DNA of 64,000 bases from Colocasia esculenta. Taxonomy: Eukaryota > Streptophyta > Magnoliopsida > Alismatales > Araceae. Positions 42,746 to 53,621 of the stretch are shown here, one piece after another (the first letter of the stretch is position 1; every line of letters begins with the position of its first letter). The notes below the pieces were generated by a model, which was not told the DNA's origin, ran no database searches, and saw only the letters and a program-made list of their open reading frames with translations. The position numbers were made by a program, and so were the translations under genes. The stretch spans positions 67,507,207-67,571,206 of the forward strand of contig CM024766.1 in the NCBI GenBank assembly GCA_014218235.1. The letters run 5' to 3'.

Positions 42746-45700
42746 TGTAGCGACCCTCATTATACCGGTACGGTTATACCAACCCACGTCGGTATAGTGA
42801 ACGTTGCCACAGTGGGACATTTACCCAACAATAACATTCAGCTGAGATACACGTGAATATAAGAACAGAGTAGCGGAAGTAAAAGAACCATTATCTTCAT
42901 TTCATTCATCATCCACATTTAACATGCATGATTCGATAACATTTAAAGAACTAAAAGTCCACATAATTAAATTGCTGAAAATCAAATACATAATTGTCCA
43001 CACTTAAACATTCTTCCATGATAATGCTAGTACAATGTTGCAATTACATACTATGAAATCAAAATATCGCAAGGTACACCAACGATCTAATCTCCACGCT
43101 CGGAGTCGGTCTCCACTGCCTCCTCCGCAAGTGTGTCGTTACCAACTACGCCTGTACGCCGAAGCAAGTAATGAGTCTAAAAGACTCAGCAAATAACTCT
43201 ACACATACCATACATGTACATATCATAGCAGGTTTTACATACACATTTACAAGACACCATCATGTAGCATGCTTGTCATTGAAATTAACTCCTATCATGG
43301 TAATTCTATTAATGAACACATGATTCATGCTTTCAGATTTTCTAAATCAAAATCTCCTATCACATGCTCTCTAATCATTCCAACACATGAAAGGTTTACT
43401 TTCAATTAAACTAAAACATGAAAGCAAGTTTAGCATGACTAGTTTACATACACGAAAGAAAACATTGCTAACATGGTTACTTCTCATTCTTACGCATGCA
43501 CATAACCATTTTACATGCTTTAAGCTTGCTGTTTTGACATGATTAAACACTTTACAATCTAACACATGAAAGCTATGTTCTCATTCAAACCACAACGTGA
43601 GAGTAAACACACATGGAATGGGTTACACGTAAGTAAGGATTGTCCCTATCATGGATTCTACGCATTGTACACATATAACACATGATCATAACCACATTTA
43701 TGTTGTGTTCTAACATGATTTCAGATCATCATATCATGGATTTCAATTTCACATCCTCACATTTTGGTTTCACATTTTACACAATTTCTAATTCACATAC
43801 TTCACTTTTTACACATTGCACATTTACACATTCACATTTACACATTGTTCACACTACACAATTTGCACATGATCACAATCACAGTCACATTTTACACTTT
43901 AGTGCCGTGACACATAGTCCAAACCACCATAAGAAGGACACATCACATCATATACCAATAGACGCCACCTAGGCAATACAGTGACGACTCTTGGACTGCG
44001 CAGACCGGGAGAACAAGTCTCCACCCTAACCAGTGGTACTTGTCCACCTCCAGAATTTCATCCTAATGCCCTTAGGATCACAACACATTGAACCTTCCCA
44101 TGGGGACTTTTCCATGGTACGGTTCCACAGCCCTCTATGGAAGCAGTATCACATAGGGCACAGTTTTACACATTACGCATATCGGTTTTTACACACATTT
44201 TACACATGACACTCACATCTCATTCATTCTCTCATTCGCAACATGACTCTATTTTCCTAATCATGCCACTACAGATGATAGAATTCATCATTCAGGAAAT
44301 TTCACCAATCAGGTTGGGTTACACAGAATTTAAATCATTTCACAATGGCATGTATTAATTACCTATTTTTGCATGGAAAATTCATATTGCATGGTATAGT
44401 TGTTCAAATGACCTGAGAATTTAACCACATGCTGATTTCGGGTTTAGGATCCCACATGAAAATTTTCACATTTTTCTGATCCAAAATGCAATCGCAGAAA
44501 ATTTAACATAAATTCTCATACTATTCAAAATTCGATTTATCATGGTATATAACATAAAAGTTCAGTTTAACAGATCATAACCCTGAACCCGATATACACA
44601 ATACCACAGGAAAATTTTCCGGATTTATTACACAACACACGATTTATTGGAATTTTAACAATCCTACACATATTTTTCTAATTCCATTTCAGAAATTTCA
44701 ATAAATCAGAGGAGCATGGAGAAAGTTCCCAAAAATTCAGAGCATGGACTGATTTACCCACTCACGGTTTAGAAAATTTTAGGGCATCCAACTCCACATG
44801 AATTGCACAAACAGTAAAGAACATGGTCTAGGTCTCATCATGCATATATTCTCCATAATAAAACCATTTATGCCAAATCACAGAAATTACAAAATCTCAC
44901 CACACATTCAGACATCCATATTACATATCATAATAGGTTTACCATATATCCTCATCGAAAACACATCGAAAATAATCATATATCAGGAAGAACAGCTCAC
45001 TGTTCTGTCCTGGAGAACTTAACGGCGGTCTCTGGCCGTTCCAGGAGTGGACGGCAAGATCGCTGGACGCACATTAGGGATCTCGGCGTCAAGGGCATTG
45101 ACGCCAAGTTCCTGTCTGTGCAGAAACACAGACCGAACTCCAAATAAAAATGTGAATGGGGAATCTAGGACACGAGGAAAAATACATAAAAATGATAAAA
45201 CCCTACTTGACATCTACAGGGACGATAGGGGTAGGTTACTTGCCTCTAGAAAATACTCCAGACGGATCTAAATGGTCGGAGAAGCTGTCCTTGGGTAGTC
45301 CCAAGAAGCTCCAAAATTGCTCTCCTCCGGGTTCTAGGACGAAGATGCCTCCAAGATGAGGTCGGGGAAGCCTCCTCCTTCACTTCAGCTAGCTCCTTGT
45401 CGTGGTAGATGGCCAGGAACAGCTCAGAAGGTCGGATCCAAGCTTGCAAAGGGTGGGGTTTTCTCACAGTTTTCTCTAGGGTTTTTCTTCTCCTCTTCTC
45501 CTCTTGCAAAGAGAGCCAAGAGAGGGTTGAGGGTTGCAAAAAGGGCTTTGTAAATAGGAGAGGGGGCTCTCCTTTCACGCAGGCTTGACAAGAAGCCTTT
45601 CAGACCGTTGGGGACAACTCCCCAATGGTTGGGGTAGCTTGTTCCCGGGATTTCCGGCTCTGCAACGCATGCAGGCCAGAGAAATTAGCGTCCACATTGC

Positions 45701-46025
45701 TGGACGCTGGGATCAGTGTTGGCGTCCATATGGTTGACGCCTACACAACACAAACGTCCATTGATATTGACGCCAAGCTGGCCTTCATCCAGAACTCAAA
45801 ACATGCAGGAAACCATGCATAACCTATACATATATACATGCATTATGTATACTATCACGTACATACTACCATCATACCATTCATACATTATTTACAACTA
45901 ACTTATACACATGCATATATAAGTATAAATAGTTAATACATACGTAGATATGTACATCTATGCATACACAACATAAATTGTTTACACGAAATTAAAATAA
46001 TGTAACAAAATTCGAGGGCCTTACA
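42746..46025 (-). repeat. Gypsy-2 3' LTR (3280 bp)
   Basis: TGTAGCGACCC to GGGCCTTACA. Non-coding. Holds inverted half-word pairs: AACGGC/GCCGTT (45021/45035), GGCGTC/GACGCC (45085/45100), GCGTCCA/TGGACGC (about 45690) and GGCGTC/GACGCC (about 45721). A TATA-like CTATTTACAAAG lies on the minus strand near 45550. Confidence 0.93.
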
Positions 46026-46041
46026 CCCTCTCCCCCTTAAA
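46026..46041 (-). other. Polypurine tract of Gypsy-2
   Basis: Minus-strand TTTAAGGGGGAGAGGG beside the 3' LTR. Confidence 0.87.
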
Positions 46042-46070
46042 GAAACTTCGTCCTCGAAGTTAGAACGACA

Positions 46071-48582
46071 CTACTCAAACAAAAGGGGATACTTCTTCTT
46101 CATCGCATCCTCAAGCTCCCAAGTAGCCTCCTCTCGTGAGAAGTTCCGCCATAGAACTTTCACCGACGCAATACTCTTGTTCCAGAGATGTTGAACCTTC
46201 CGGTCAAGAATAGCTACTGGTTGCTCGACATACGATAGATCTGGCTGAATCTCCACTGGCTCATGACTAATCACATGAGACGGATCTCGGACATACTTCC
46301 TGAGCATCGAAACGTGGAAGACGGGATGAACACTAGCCAAAGATGGGGGTAATGCTAGCTTATATGCCAAGCTGCCCAATCGTCTGAGAATCTCGTACGG
46401 GCCAATGAATCTAGGGCTCAACTTACTATGCCTGCCAAACCTGACAACACCTCGAGTAGGCAATATCTTTAAGAAGACATGATCACCAACCTCGAACTCG
46501 AGATCCTTCCTCCTGTCGTTGGCATAGCTCTTCTGCCCATCCTGAGCCGCAACATGCCTCTTCCTGATAAGCTGGACCTTATCCGAAGTCTCCTGAACTA
46601 ACTCCAGACCGATCAGCTGCCTATCACCGGTCTCCTCCCAACACAAAGGAGATCTACAAGGCCTACCATACAATGCCTCAAATGGAGCCATACCAATACT
46701 CGCATGAAAGCTGTTGTTGTATGCGAACTCCACAAGCGGTAAATGACGCTCCCAATCATCCTTCCAATCCAATACACACGCTCTCAACATATCCTCGAGC
46801 GTCTAGATAGTCCTCTCGGACTGTCCATCAGTCTGGGGATGAAACGCCGAACTGAGCTTCAGCTCCGAACCCAAAGCATCCTGAAGACCCTTCCACAACC
46901 TCAAAGTGAATCTCGGATCTCGATCCGAAATGATCGACTTCGGCACACCATGCAATCTAATGATACTGCTAACATACAATCTAGCTAAACTCTCTACTGA
47001 TTGCTTCTTCTTCATAGGCAAGAAATGAGCAGTCTTCGAGAATCTATCTACAACTACCCAAATCGAGTCATTGCCCCTTCTAGATCGAGGCAAATCCGAA
47101 ACAAAGTCCATAGTGACAGCTTCCCACTTTCACACTAGGATCTCCATCCTTTGCATAAGGCCGGATGGTCGCTGTCGCTCGGCCTTTACTTGCTGGCATA
47201 CTAAACATCGGGATACATAATCCGCTACATCCCTCTTCATGCCGGACCACCAAAAGGATCTCTTCAAATCCTGGTACATCTTAGTGTTACCCGGATGAAT
47301 AGAGAATCGCGATCTATGAGCCTCCGCTAACACATGCTCATGGACATCTACCAAATCAGGGACATAAACACGGTGAAGAAATCTAATCACACCGTCCTCA
47401 TCACAAGCAATGCCTGCCTTGCCCACTAACTCTAAGAGTCTAGGGTCGGCTTTCTGTTGCTCGATCACCTCATCCAAAATCGAGGACCTAAGAGATAACT
47501 GAGCTACAAAAGCCTGGCATAGCGATGGCTCTAACTCAGTCAACGCGCAAGCCGCATCCTCCAACATCTTCCAATCCTGCTGGAGAGATGGCCTCTTCTA
47601 CTCAGAGCATCTGCTACGACATTCGCCTTTCCAGGTGATACTGAAGGTCGAAGTCATAGTCCTTCAAGAACTCAATCCATCTTCTCTGCCTCAGGTTAGT
47701 TCCTTTGGGAGAAAAGATACTTTAAGCTCTTGTGGTCGGTAAACACTTCAAATCTGACACCATAAAGATAGTGCCTCCAGATCTTTAGTGCATGAACCAC
47801 TGCTGCGAGCTCCAAGTCATGAGTCAGATAGTTCTCTCATGCTCCTTCAACTGACAAGAAGCATAAGCCACTACCCTTTCCTGCTGCATTAGCACACAGC
47901 CTAAACCAATCCGAGATGCATCCGTGTAGATAGCAAAACCCTCTACACCGCTCGGTAAGACTAACACCGGGGCTGTCGTGAGCTTAGTCTTCAATAATTG
48001 AAAACTACTCTCACACTTCTCGGACCAAACAAACTTCACTCCCTTTCTGGTAAGCTGAGTCAAAGGGGCGGCGATGGATGAAAATCCCTCAATAAATTGC
48101 CGATAGTAACCCGCTAAACCAATAAAACTACGAATCTCCGAAGGGGTCTTGGGAATCTCCCAATCCATAACTGCCTGGACCTTTACTGGATCCACTACAA
48201 CACCAGCACCGGAGATAACATGCCCGAGGAAACCTCGCGCAACCAAAAATCACACTTGCTGAACTTAGCATACAGCTTGTGCTCATGAAGAACCCCTAAC
48301 ACTACCCTCAAATGCTGACGGTGTGTGGCCTCGTCCGGAGAGTAGACCAGCACATCATCATAAACACTACGACAAAGCTATCTAAATAAGGCCTAAAAAC
48401 ACTGTTCATGAGATCCATGAACGCTGCAGGGGCATTGGTCAATCCGAAAGGAAGGGCCAAAAACTCATAATGTCCATAACGGGTTCTAAACGCCGTCTTG
48501 GACACATCCTCACTCCGAATACTCAACTGATGATAACCAGATCGCAAATCAATCTTAGAAAAGACTGATGCATCTCGCAACT
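46071..48582 (-). pseudogene. Gypsy-2 pol: RT core to integrase and chromodomain-like tail
   Basis: On the minus strand after LTR-B: RT (48580-48308; SKIDLRSGYHQL, LPFGLTNAPAAFMDL; the active-site region VVFVDD is damaged by a shift and reads VVFMMM), RT thumb/RNase H (48246-47824; IYTDAS, VVAYAS), integrase zinc finger (47567-47130), core (47111-46803; SDRDPRF, TDGQSERTI) and C-terminus with chromodomain-like AILDRKVQHL and EEATWELEDAM (46790-46071). A stop near 46802 and several one-base indels break it. Confidence 0.92.
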
Positions 48583-49242
48583 TGTAACGCCCCAGAAATT
48601 TAAAAGATTAAGAAAATAGAACTAATTTGATTAAATACTTTAGAGTGTTAATAAAATATGAAAATTTGATGATAGACATAGTTTGGGGTAATGATATATC
48701 CCAGTGTCGCACCTCGAAATGCGTGCCTCCACAGGGGCGATTCTGAAAACGACGTCAAAATAAAAATCCGAGAACATCATAAATTCCAGAAAAATGTGGA
48801 GAATTTATTAGTAATTCATGAATTTTTCGACGTACAGATTTCAACGTACAATCGACGCGACCATTTTTCGGGTGATTTTTCACCTATTACAAAATAAAAT
48901 CTAAAAATTTATTAAAAATCACCACAATTAGTAAAACAACCATATTAGTTTATGGTTTAAAATTCATGGCAATCAGATATGGTTGGATAAGTTCTTTAAG
49001 AAACAAATGGCCAGTTGAATTTTGGGGGGAATACGCAATGGGTTTTCTGGGTAAATTTTCAATAGGTTACGTGGAGGTGTCTGGTGAGGCCCAGCACCTA
49101 AATTGGAGATGGTAACACCTCAATTACCAGGTGTAACTTGCAAAACATGCATGGGTTAGGTGGCTAAGGATGGGTTTAAACGGGGTTTTTTTCACCCCAA
49201 CACCTGTAACATTGCGTGGCTCTGTGCATGGTAAGGTTGAGC

Positions 49243-49250
49243 CTATAAAA
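49243..49250 (+). promoter_or_regulatory. TATA box of LTR-B
   Basis: CTATAAAA within GAGCCTATAAAAAACC, followed by a CT-rich stretch (TTTCTCCACTCT). Confidence 0.6.
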
Positions 49251-50111
49251 AACCTCCCACAACCTTCGTATACACCTTTCTCCACTCTAGCAGGTGTATG
49301 TGTGTTGCAGCAGAGGATACTCCACTGTTAGGCTGTTGAGTTGAGTGCCAACTCTACTTGGAAGGGCCTCCACGACAGCTATGGTTTCATTCTCTCAGAA
49401 GGATTGCTGTGGAGTTTGTTATACGACAAGTGTGCAATTGTCCTTCTATAATTTCTCTGGATTTCTGAGTAAGGATCTCACCCTCACATCAAACAGGTAG
49501 GATTCTCCTCTTGATCTTTCCAATTTCTTCTACCACCTCCTTGGATTCTCTGGGTAGTGGCATGAAGAAATCTAAGTCCAATGTGAAAATCCAGACATTT
49601 GTGAAATCTGGAAACTTGATATTGATCCTATTGTTACCAAGGTTTAGAAATCATGTTCATGATAGGAAATCAACATGTCATCATGTTTTAGCTGATCCAA
49701 CAAGTCATAAGTATCTACATCTTGTTATCTTCAAACCATTCAACACAAATTAGAGTGTGCTTCTATTGTGTAGATTAGATAGAACCTCAATGATTTTCTA
49801 CTTTAGCTAACTTAATGTGTTGAGGTATGAAAAGACTCATTAGTTGGTTCAATTCATATAAGACTCACATAGATAGAGAGGAGAAAAGAGTTCTAAGAAG
49901 TAGTACTCCCAATTATCCTCTTTGAGTTCACTTTTAGCTAGAACACCCTTGTAAATTAAGTCCCATGATCTTCAGTTTTCAGATCATGTTTTCATGAGTT
50001 CTATATCTGAAATCACACTTGTTTAGAGTCTTATTCATGTTAGGATCATTAGAGTAACTTTATAGAACCTTGGAGGTCAAACGAATAGCTTTCAGACCAT
50101 TTACATAGCCT

Positions 50112-50284
50112 CTGTCGACAGACGAAGGTCTGCCTGTCGACAGGAACCCCTGGCCGAACCCAGAACTTCAGCCTGAGTGCATCTGTCGACAGATCCATGC
50201 TGGCTGTCGACATACACACAGAGCTGAAAACCCAGCTCTGGCAGTGCAGCCCCTGTCGACAGCAGACCCAAGGCCTGTCGACAG
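50112..50284. repeat. Paired CTGTCGACAG palindromes
   Basis: Six 10-bp palindromes at 50112, 50134, 50183, 50204 (last base changed), 50253 and 50275. Spacings 22, 49, 21, 49, 22: three pairs with a period of 70-71 bp. The bases between are only weakly similar (AACCCAG, AGTGCA shared). Confidence 0.95.
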
Positions 50285-51251
50285 ATCATGACCAAACCTT
50301 GTTTCTAGCCTTGTTTTGACCCCGTTCTTTCATGAAAATCTTACTCTTTTGTTCTACTGTTAGTAACCTTTAGATTATGTATTTTTACTACCAAAACAAC
50401 CATTTAAACCAGTCAAGTTAACTTCTTGTCACTTTGAGTTATTTCTACAAGTTCGAACAAAATTGTCCTGGTGAAATTGTTAATTTCTGAAATCAGTGAC
50501 GGAATCAAGTCCTTTGATTCTCTTGTGCAAACCTGAGTGACTTGAGTAAAACCTTTGTACTTCCTTGATTCATTACAAAGGTAAGAGTATGGTGATGACA
50601 AATTGTGAGTCTTGGACTCAATCTAAGAGTTTATGCTTGGCAAATAAGGGCTAGTCTAGTCCTAGGAGGAGCACCCAAATTCGTTTAAGGGCCGCGCGGA
50701 CGGATAAAGGATTAGTGGATGTTGGCATAGCATCATAAGGTTTGATTGGTCATCATTTATGTTATTGTGTGTTCATATGAGTTTAATACAATTCGGAATG
50801 TTACTATGAATCCTTGATCTGAGTTCATTGTTCATAACCTTGCTATATAGTGTCAGATAGCAATCTCAGTTAGTTTGCAAAGCATGATTACATGTATAAC
50901 CTTGTCACTTACCTTGTATCTTGATCTCCTTGATATAGACTGAATCCTACTGAGCTAGTTAGCTCACAGAATTCTATTTTTCAGGTAATCCAGATGGAAC
51001 GAATGTTTAAGGGAATAGTGTGCTGAGTGAACTACAACCTACAAGGAGCTAATTACGATGGTTTTCTATAGTGTTAGCATAGTAAATGTGATGTAATAAG
51101 TTTCTGTTGATTGTTCCTCATGAGATCTAAATGAGGAAACTTTGTAATAAGACACTTATGAGGTTATTTTTATGAATGGTATCGTGTCTTTTCGTGTATG
51201 TAGTTATATTCTGTCACTTCCGATAAATAGTTTAATTTATTAGGACGTGAC

Positions 51252-52140
51252 ACAACTGGTCAAACAAATCATCAATACGAGGTAAGGGATACCTGTTCTT
51301 CCAGTCACTTGGTTCAGCTTTCTGTAATCAATGCATAACCTAAGTGACTCGTCTTTCTTCTTGACGAATAATACAGGTACCCCAAGGGGAAACACTAGGG
51401 CGAATAAATCCCTTATAAGCAACTCTTGCAACTGCCTCCTCAACTCGGCTAACTCGCAGGTGCCATCCGATATGAAGCCTTCGAGATAGGAGAGGTGCCC
51501 AGAAGCAACTCTATGGTAAACTCTATCTCTCTATCCGGTGGCAATCCAGACAAGTCATCAGGAAGACATCTGGAAAATCCTGCACTACCTCAATCTCCGC
51601 AAGAGTAGGTGACTCATCAGCATCTGGCACTAACACCACGCTGGCAAGAAAAGCGTCACAACCCTTGTTTACCATGCGCATCGCCTTCATGGCAGAGATG
51701 ACTAACTTTCCCGCCAAGTTCCTTGGCAAGGGGTGAGAGAACTCGTCCTCGCTAGGAATGTGGAAAACAATCCTCTTCCGACGACAATCCACTAACGCAT
51801 AGTGCTCCTCTAGTCAATCCAGACCAAGAATAGCATCATATTCCTTCATCTTTAGCAAGAAGAAACACCCATCTAGGACTCTATCCTCAATGCACACAGG
51901 TAACGACGGAATGCGCTTCCTAGTCGATACCGTACCCGCAGGGGTGTGCACAGACAAAGGGACCTCTAAATTCTCAGACTCTACATCTGACTCTAGGGCT
52001 AACTTCCTAGTGAACCACTCGGAAATGAACGAGTGAGTAGCACCCGTATCAAACAAAACCCGAGCATGCACACCTAAAAGTAAAACCGTACCTTCGGTGA
52101 CATGCTCCGCCTACTCGGCGTCCTCGCGAGCTAAAGCAAA
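51252..52140 (-). pseudogene. Gypsy-2 protease and RT start
   Basis: Protease with RVLFDTGATHSFISEWF (about 52060-52010) and a following AILGLD, spacer (51792-51523; VVQDFPDVF), then RT start (51443-51257; VLFVKKKDESLRLCIDYRKLNQV) up to the LTR-B insertion. At least two frame changes and a stop at 51814. Confidence 0.9.
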
Positions 52141-52865
52141 CACTCGAGTTGGGGCTCGAGGCCTTCCTAGTCTTCCTGTAGCTGGCGCTGCTGCCGCTAC
52201 CGCTGCTGGGGCTGGCGCTCCGCGCTGGACTCCCTACTGAAGTCTCGGACAATCCTTGATCTTGTGGTCGCTGCTTCCGCACTTCAAGCACTTTCCTGTT
52301 CCTGTAATCATCCACATTCGGTACCACCTGTGTCTTCCCACAGTGGGGAACTCTTTCTTCACACCAGGGGAACGTACAGAAGGTACCTGAGAACTGCCGA
52401 CTGCCACTGATCGCTGCTGTGTCGAGTACACCGCTTTCTTCTTGTCCTGTCGCTGGAAACGTAGCTGCAGGTCTCTTTTGCGAAACTTCTTATCTTCAGG
52501 TATTACTCCATCTCACCCTCCTGCCTACAGGCAGCGCTGAGGGCCTCGTCCAAAGTGCGGTGGTCAAACGCCACGAGCCTTGTCCTCAGTGATGGTTTCA
52601 GGCTCATCACGAATTTCTTTGTCTTTCTGCGCTCGTCTGCCACGATATGAGGAGCATATTTAGAGAGTTCAGAAAATCTTGCCTCATATTCTAGCACGGT
52701 CATGGAGCCTTGAGCCAAAGAGAGGAACTCCTGCTCCATCCGATCTTGAACATGCTCAGGGACGAACTTGGCCTGAAAGAGCCTCATGAACTCGTCCCAA
52801 GCAACATCATAGCTTCGTCCTCAAACCGGTACGCACAATGAAGTCCACCATACATCAGCTCTTTC

Positions 52866-52941
52866 CTACAGTACACCGTTCATAAGCACCATCTAAACAA
52901 TCTAACTTAACAAAACATACAAGCATATAACTAAAGCATAC
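52866..52941 (-). other. Candidate intron 2 in Gypsy-2 gag (76 bp)
   Basis: Minus-strand CTACAG|GTATGC ... GTACTGTAG|GAAAG. Removing it joins TYMLQ to ERADVWW in phase 0, the continuity seen in related gag proteins. T-rich interior. Confidence 0.65.
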
Positions 52942-53135
52942 CTGTAGCATGTAGGTGGCTAATGTGACCTTATCCTCATCTGCACACCTGATGGCTCGGA
53001 AGATCTTTTCTATCTCCTCATCTAACTTTCTGCCATCAATGGGTCGCTCTCCCCCTTAAAAGAGGGTGGCAGCATCCTCTTGAATCTTTCCATGGTAGAA
53101 GGTCCACCATGGTCCTGAGCTGGTACCTGAGCCTG

Positions 53136-53218
53136 CTACAGTACACACCAAGCATTCACAATCAACATAATATCACATAAGCAAATAAAACAGATTATAA
53201 TCATTTTATTAGTCTAAA
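53136..53218 (-). other. Candidate intron 1 in Gypsy-2 gag (83 bp)
   Basis: Minus-strand GCTCAG|TTTAG ... GTACTGTAG|CAGGC. The 3' end is identical to that of intron 2 over 9 bases. The 5' site lacks the G of GT, possibly by the one-base loss common in this element. Joining gives LEAQ-QAQVPAQ in frame. An 8-bp repeat AGGCTCAG at both ends is an alternative sign of a plain insertion. Confidence 0.5.
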
Positions 53219-53604
53219 CTGAGCCTCCAACTGTGCCTGGAGTGCTGCCTGGGTATGAGCCTGCGTCTGCATGGCTTGCACCAGACCTGCATGAATATTC
53301 CATAATCCACAGGCGGCGGTGGGGGAAGTACAGGACCTTGCGGTGTCGGGGCCTGCTGCTCCGCCCGCTCGTCACGTCTCGGCTCGTCCTCACGGGCCGA
53401 TGCTCCGCCGCGCCTACCTCTCGAATCCATGGCTGTAATAAATTTCAGCCACCATTAGAGCTAGGTTACTAAGTTTTCTAACCATTTTCTTATCTACTTT
53501 TCATTCATTATTAATCAATTCTACACATGTGGACATTCCTATGTAGACTTAGCATGTAATGGGGATGATGACTTATGTATATTCATGTGCAATCTCAACC
53601 GGTC

Positions 53605-53616
53605 GCTCTGATACCA
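53605..53616 (-). other. Primer binding site of Gypsy-2
   Basis: Minus-strand TGGTATCAGAGC (initiator tRNA-Met type), 5 nt from the 5' LTR. Confidence 0.93.
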
Positions 53617-53621
53617 ATCTC

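Larger units (their letters stand above)
48583..51251 (+). mobile_element. LTR-B: solo Gypsy-type LTR in Gypsy-2 RT
   Basis: 2,669 bp, TGTAACGCCCC to AGGACGTGACA, with perfect TSD CAACT (48578-48582 and 51252-51256). No coding region, PBS or PPT, hence solo. A plus-strand TATA (49243-49250) suggests plus orientation; CTGTCGACAG pairs lie downstream, in the would-be R/U5. Its end matches the LTR fragment at 31787. Confidence 0.93.
52234..53430 (-). pseudogene. Gypsy-2 gag with two candidate introns
   Basis: Starts MDSRGRRGG at 53430. After allowing one missing base near 53290, exon 1 runs LVQAMQTQAHTQAALQAQ to 53219; exon 2 (53135-52942) reads QAQVPAQDHGGPSTMERFKRML... ending TLATYMLQ; exon 3 (from 52865) continues ERADVWWTSL, YDVAWDEFMRLFQAKF and the zinc knuckle CLKCGSSDHKIKDCP (about 52290). 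Joining the exons restores the conserved Gypsy gag order. One Trp-to-stop change and small indels break the copy. Confidence 0.85.

Noticed and set aside
43371..44358. Small ORFs rich in His/Thr/Ser in the Gypsy-2 LTRs
   Set aside because: Arise from CACAT-rich LTR sequence and are present in degenerate form in both LTRs.
48583..51251. Intron of Gypsy-2 RT
   Set aside because: TG...CA ends and a perfect CAACT duplication identify an inserted solo LTR.
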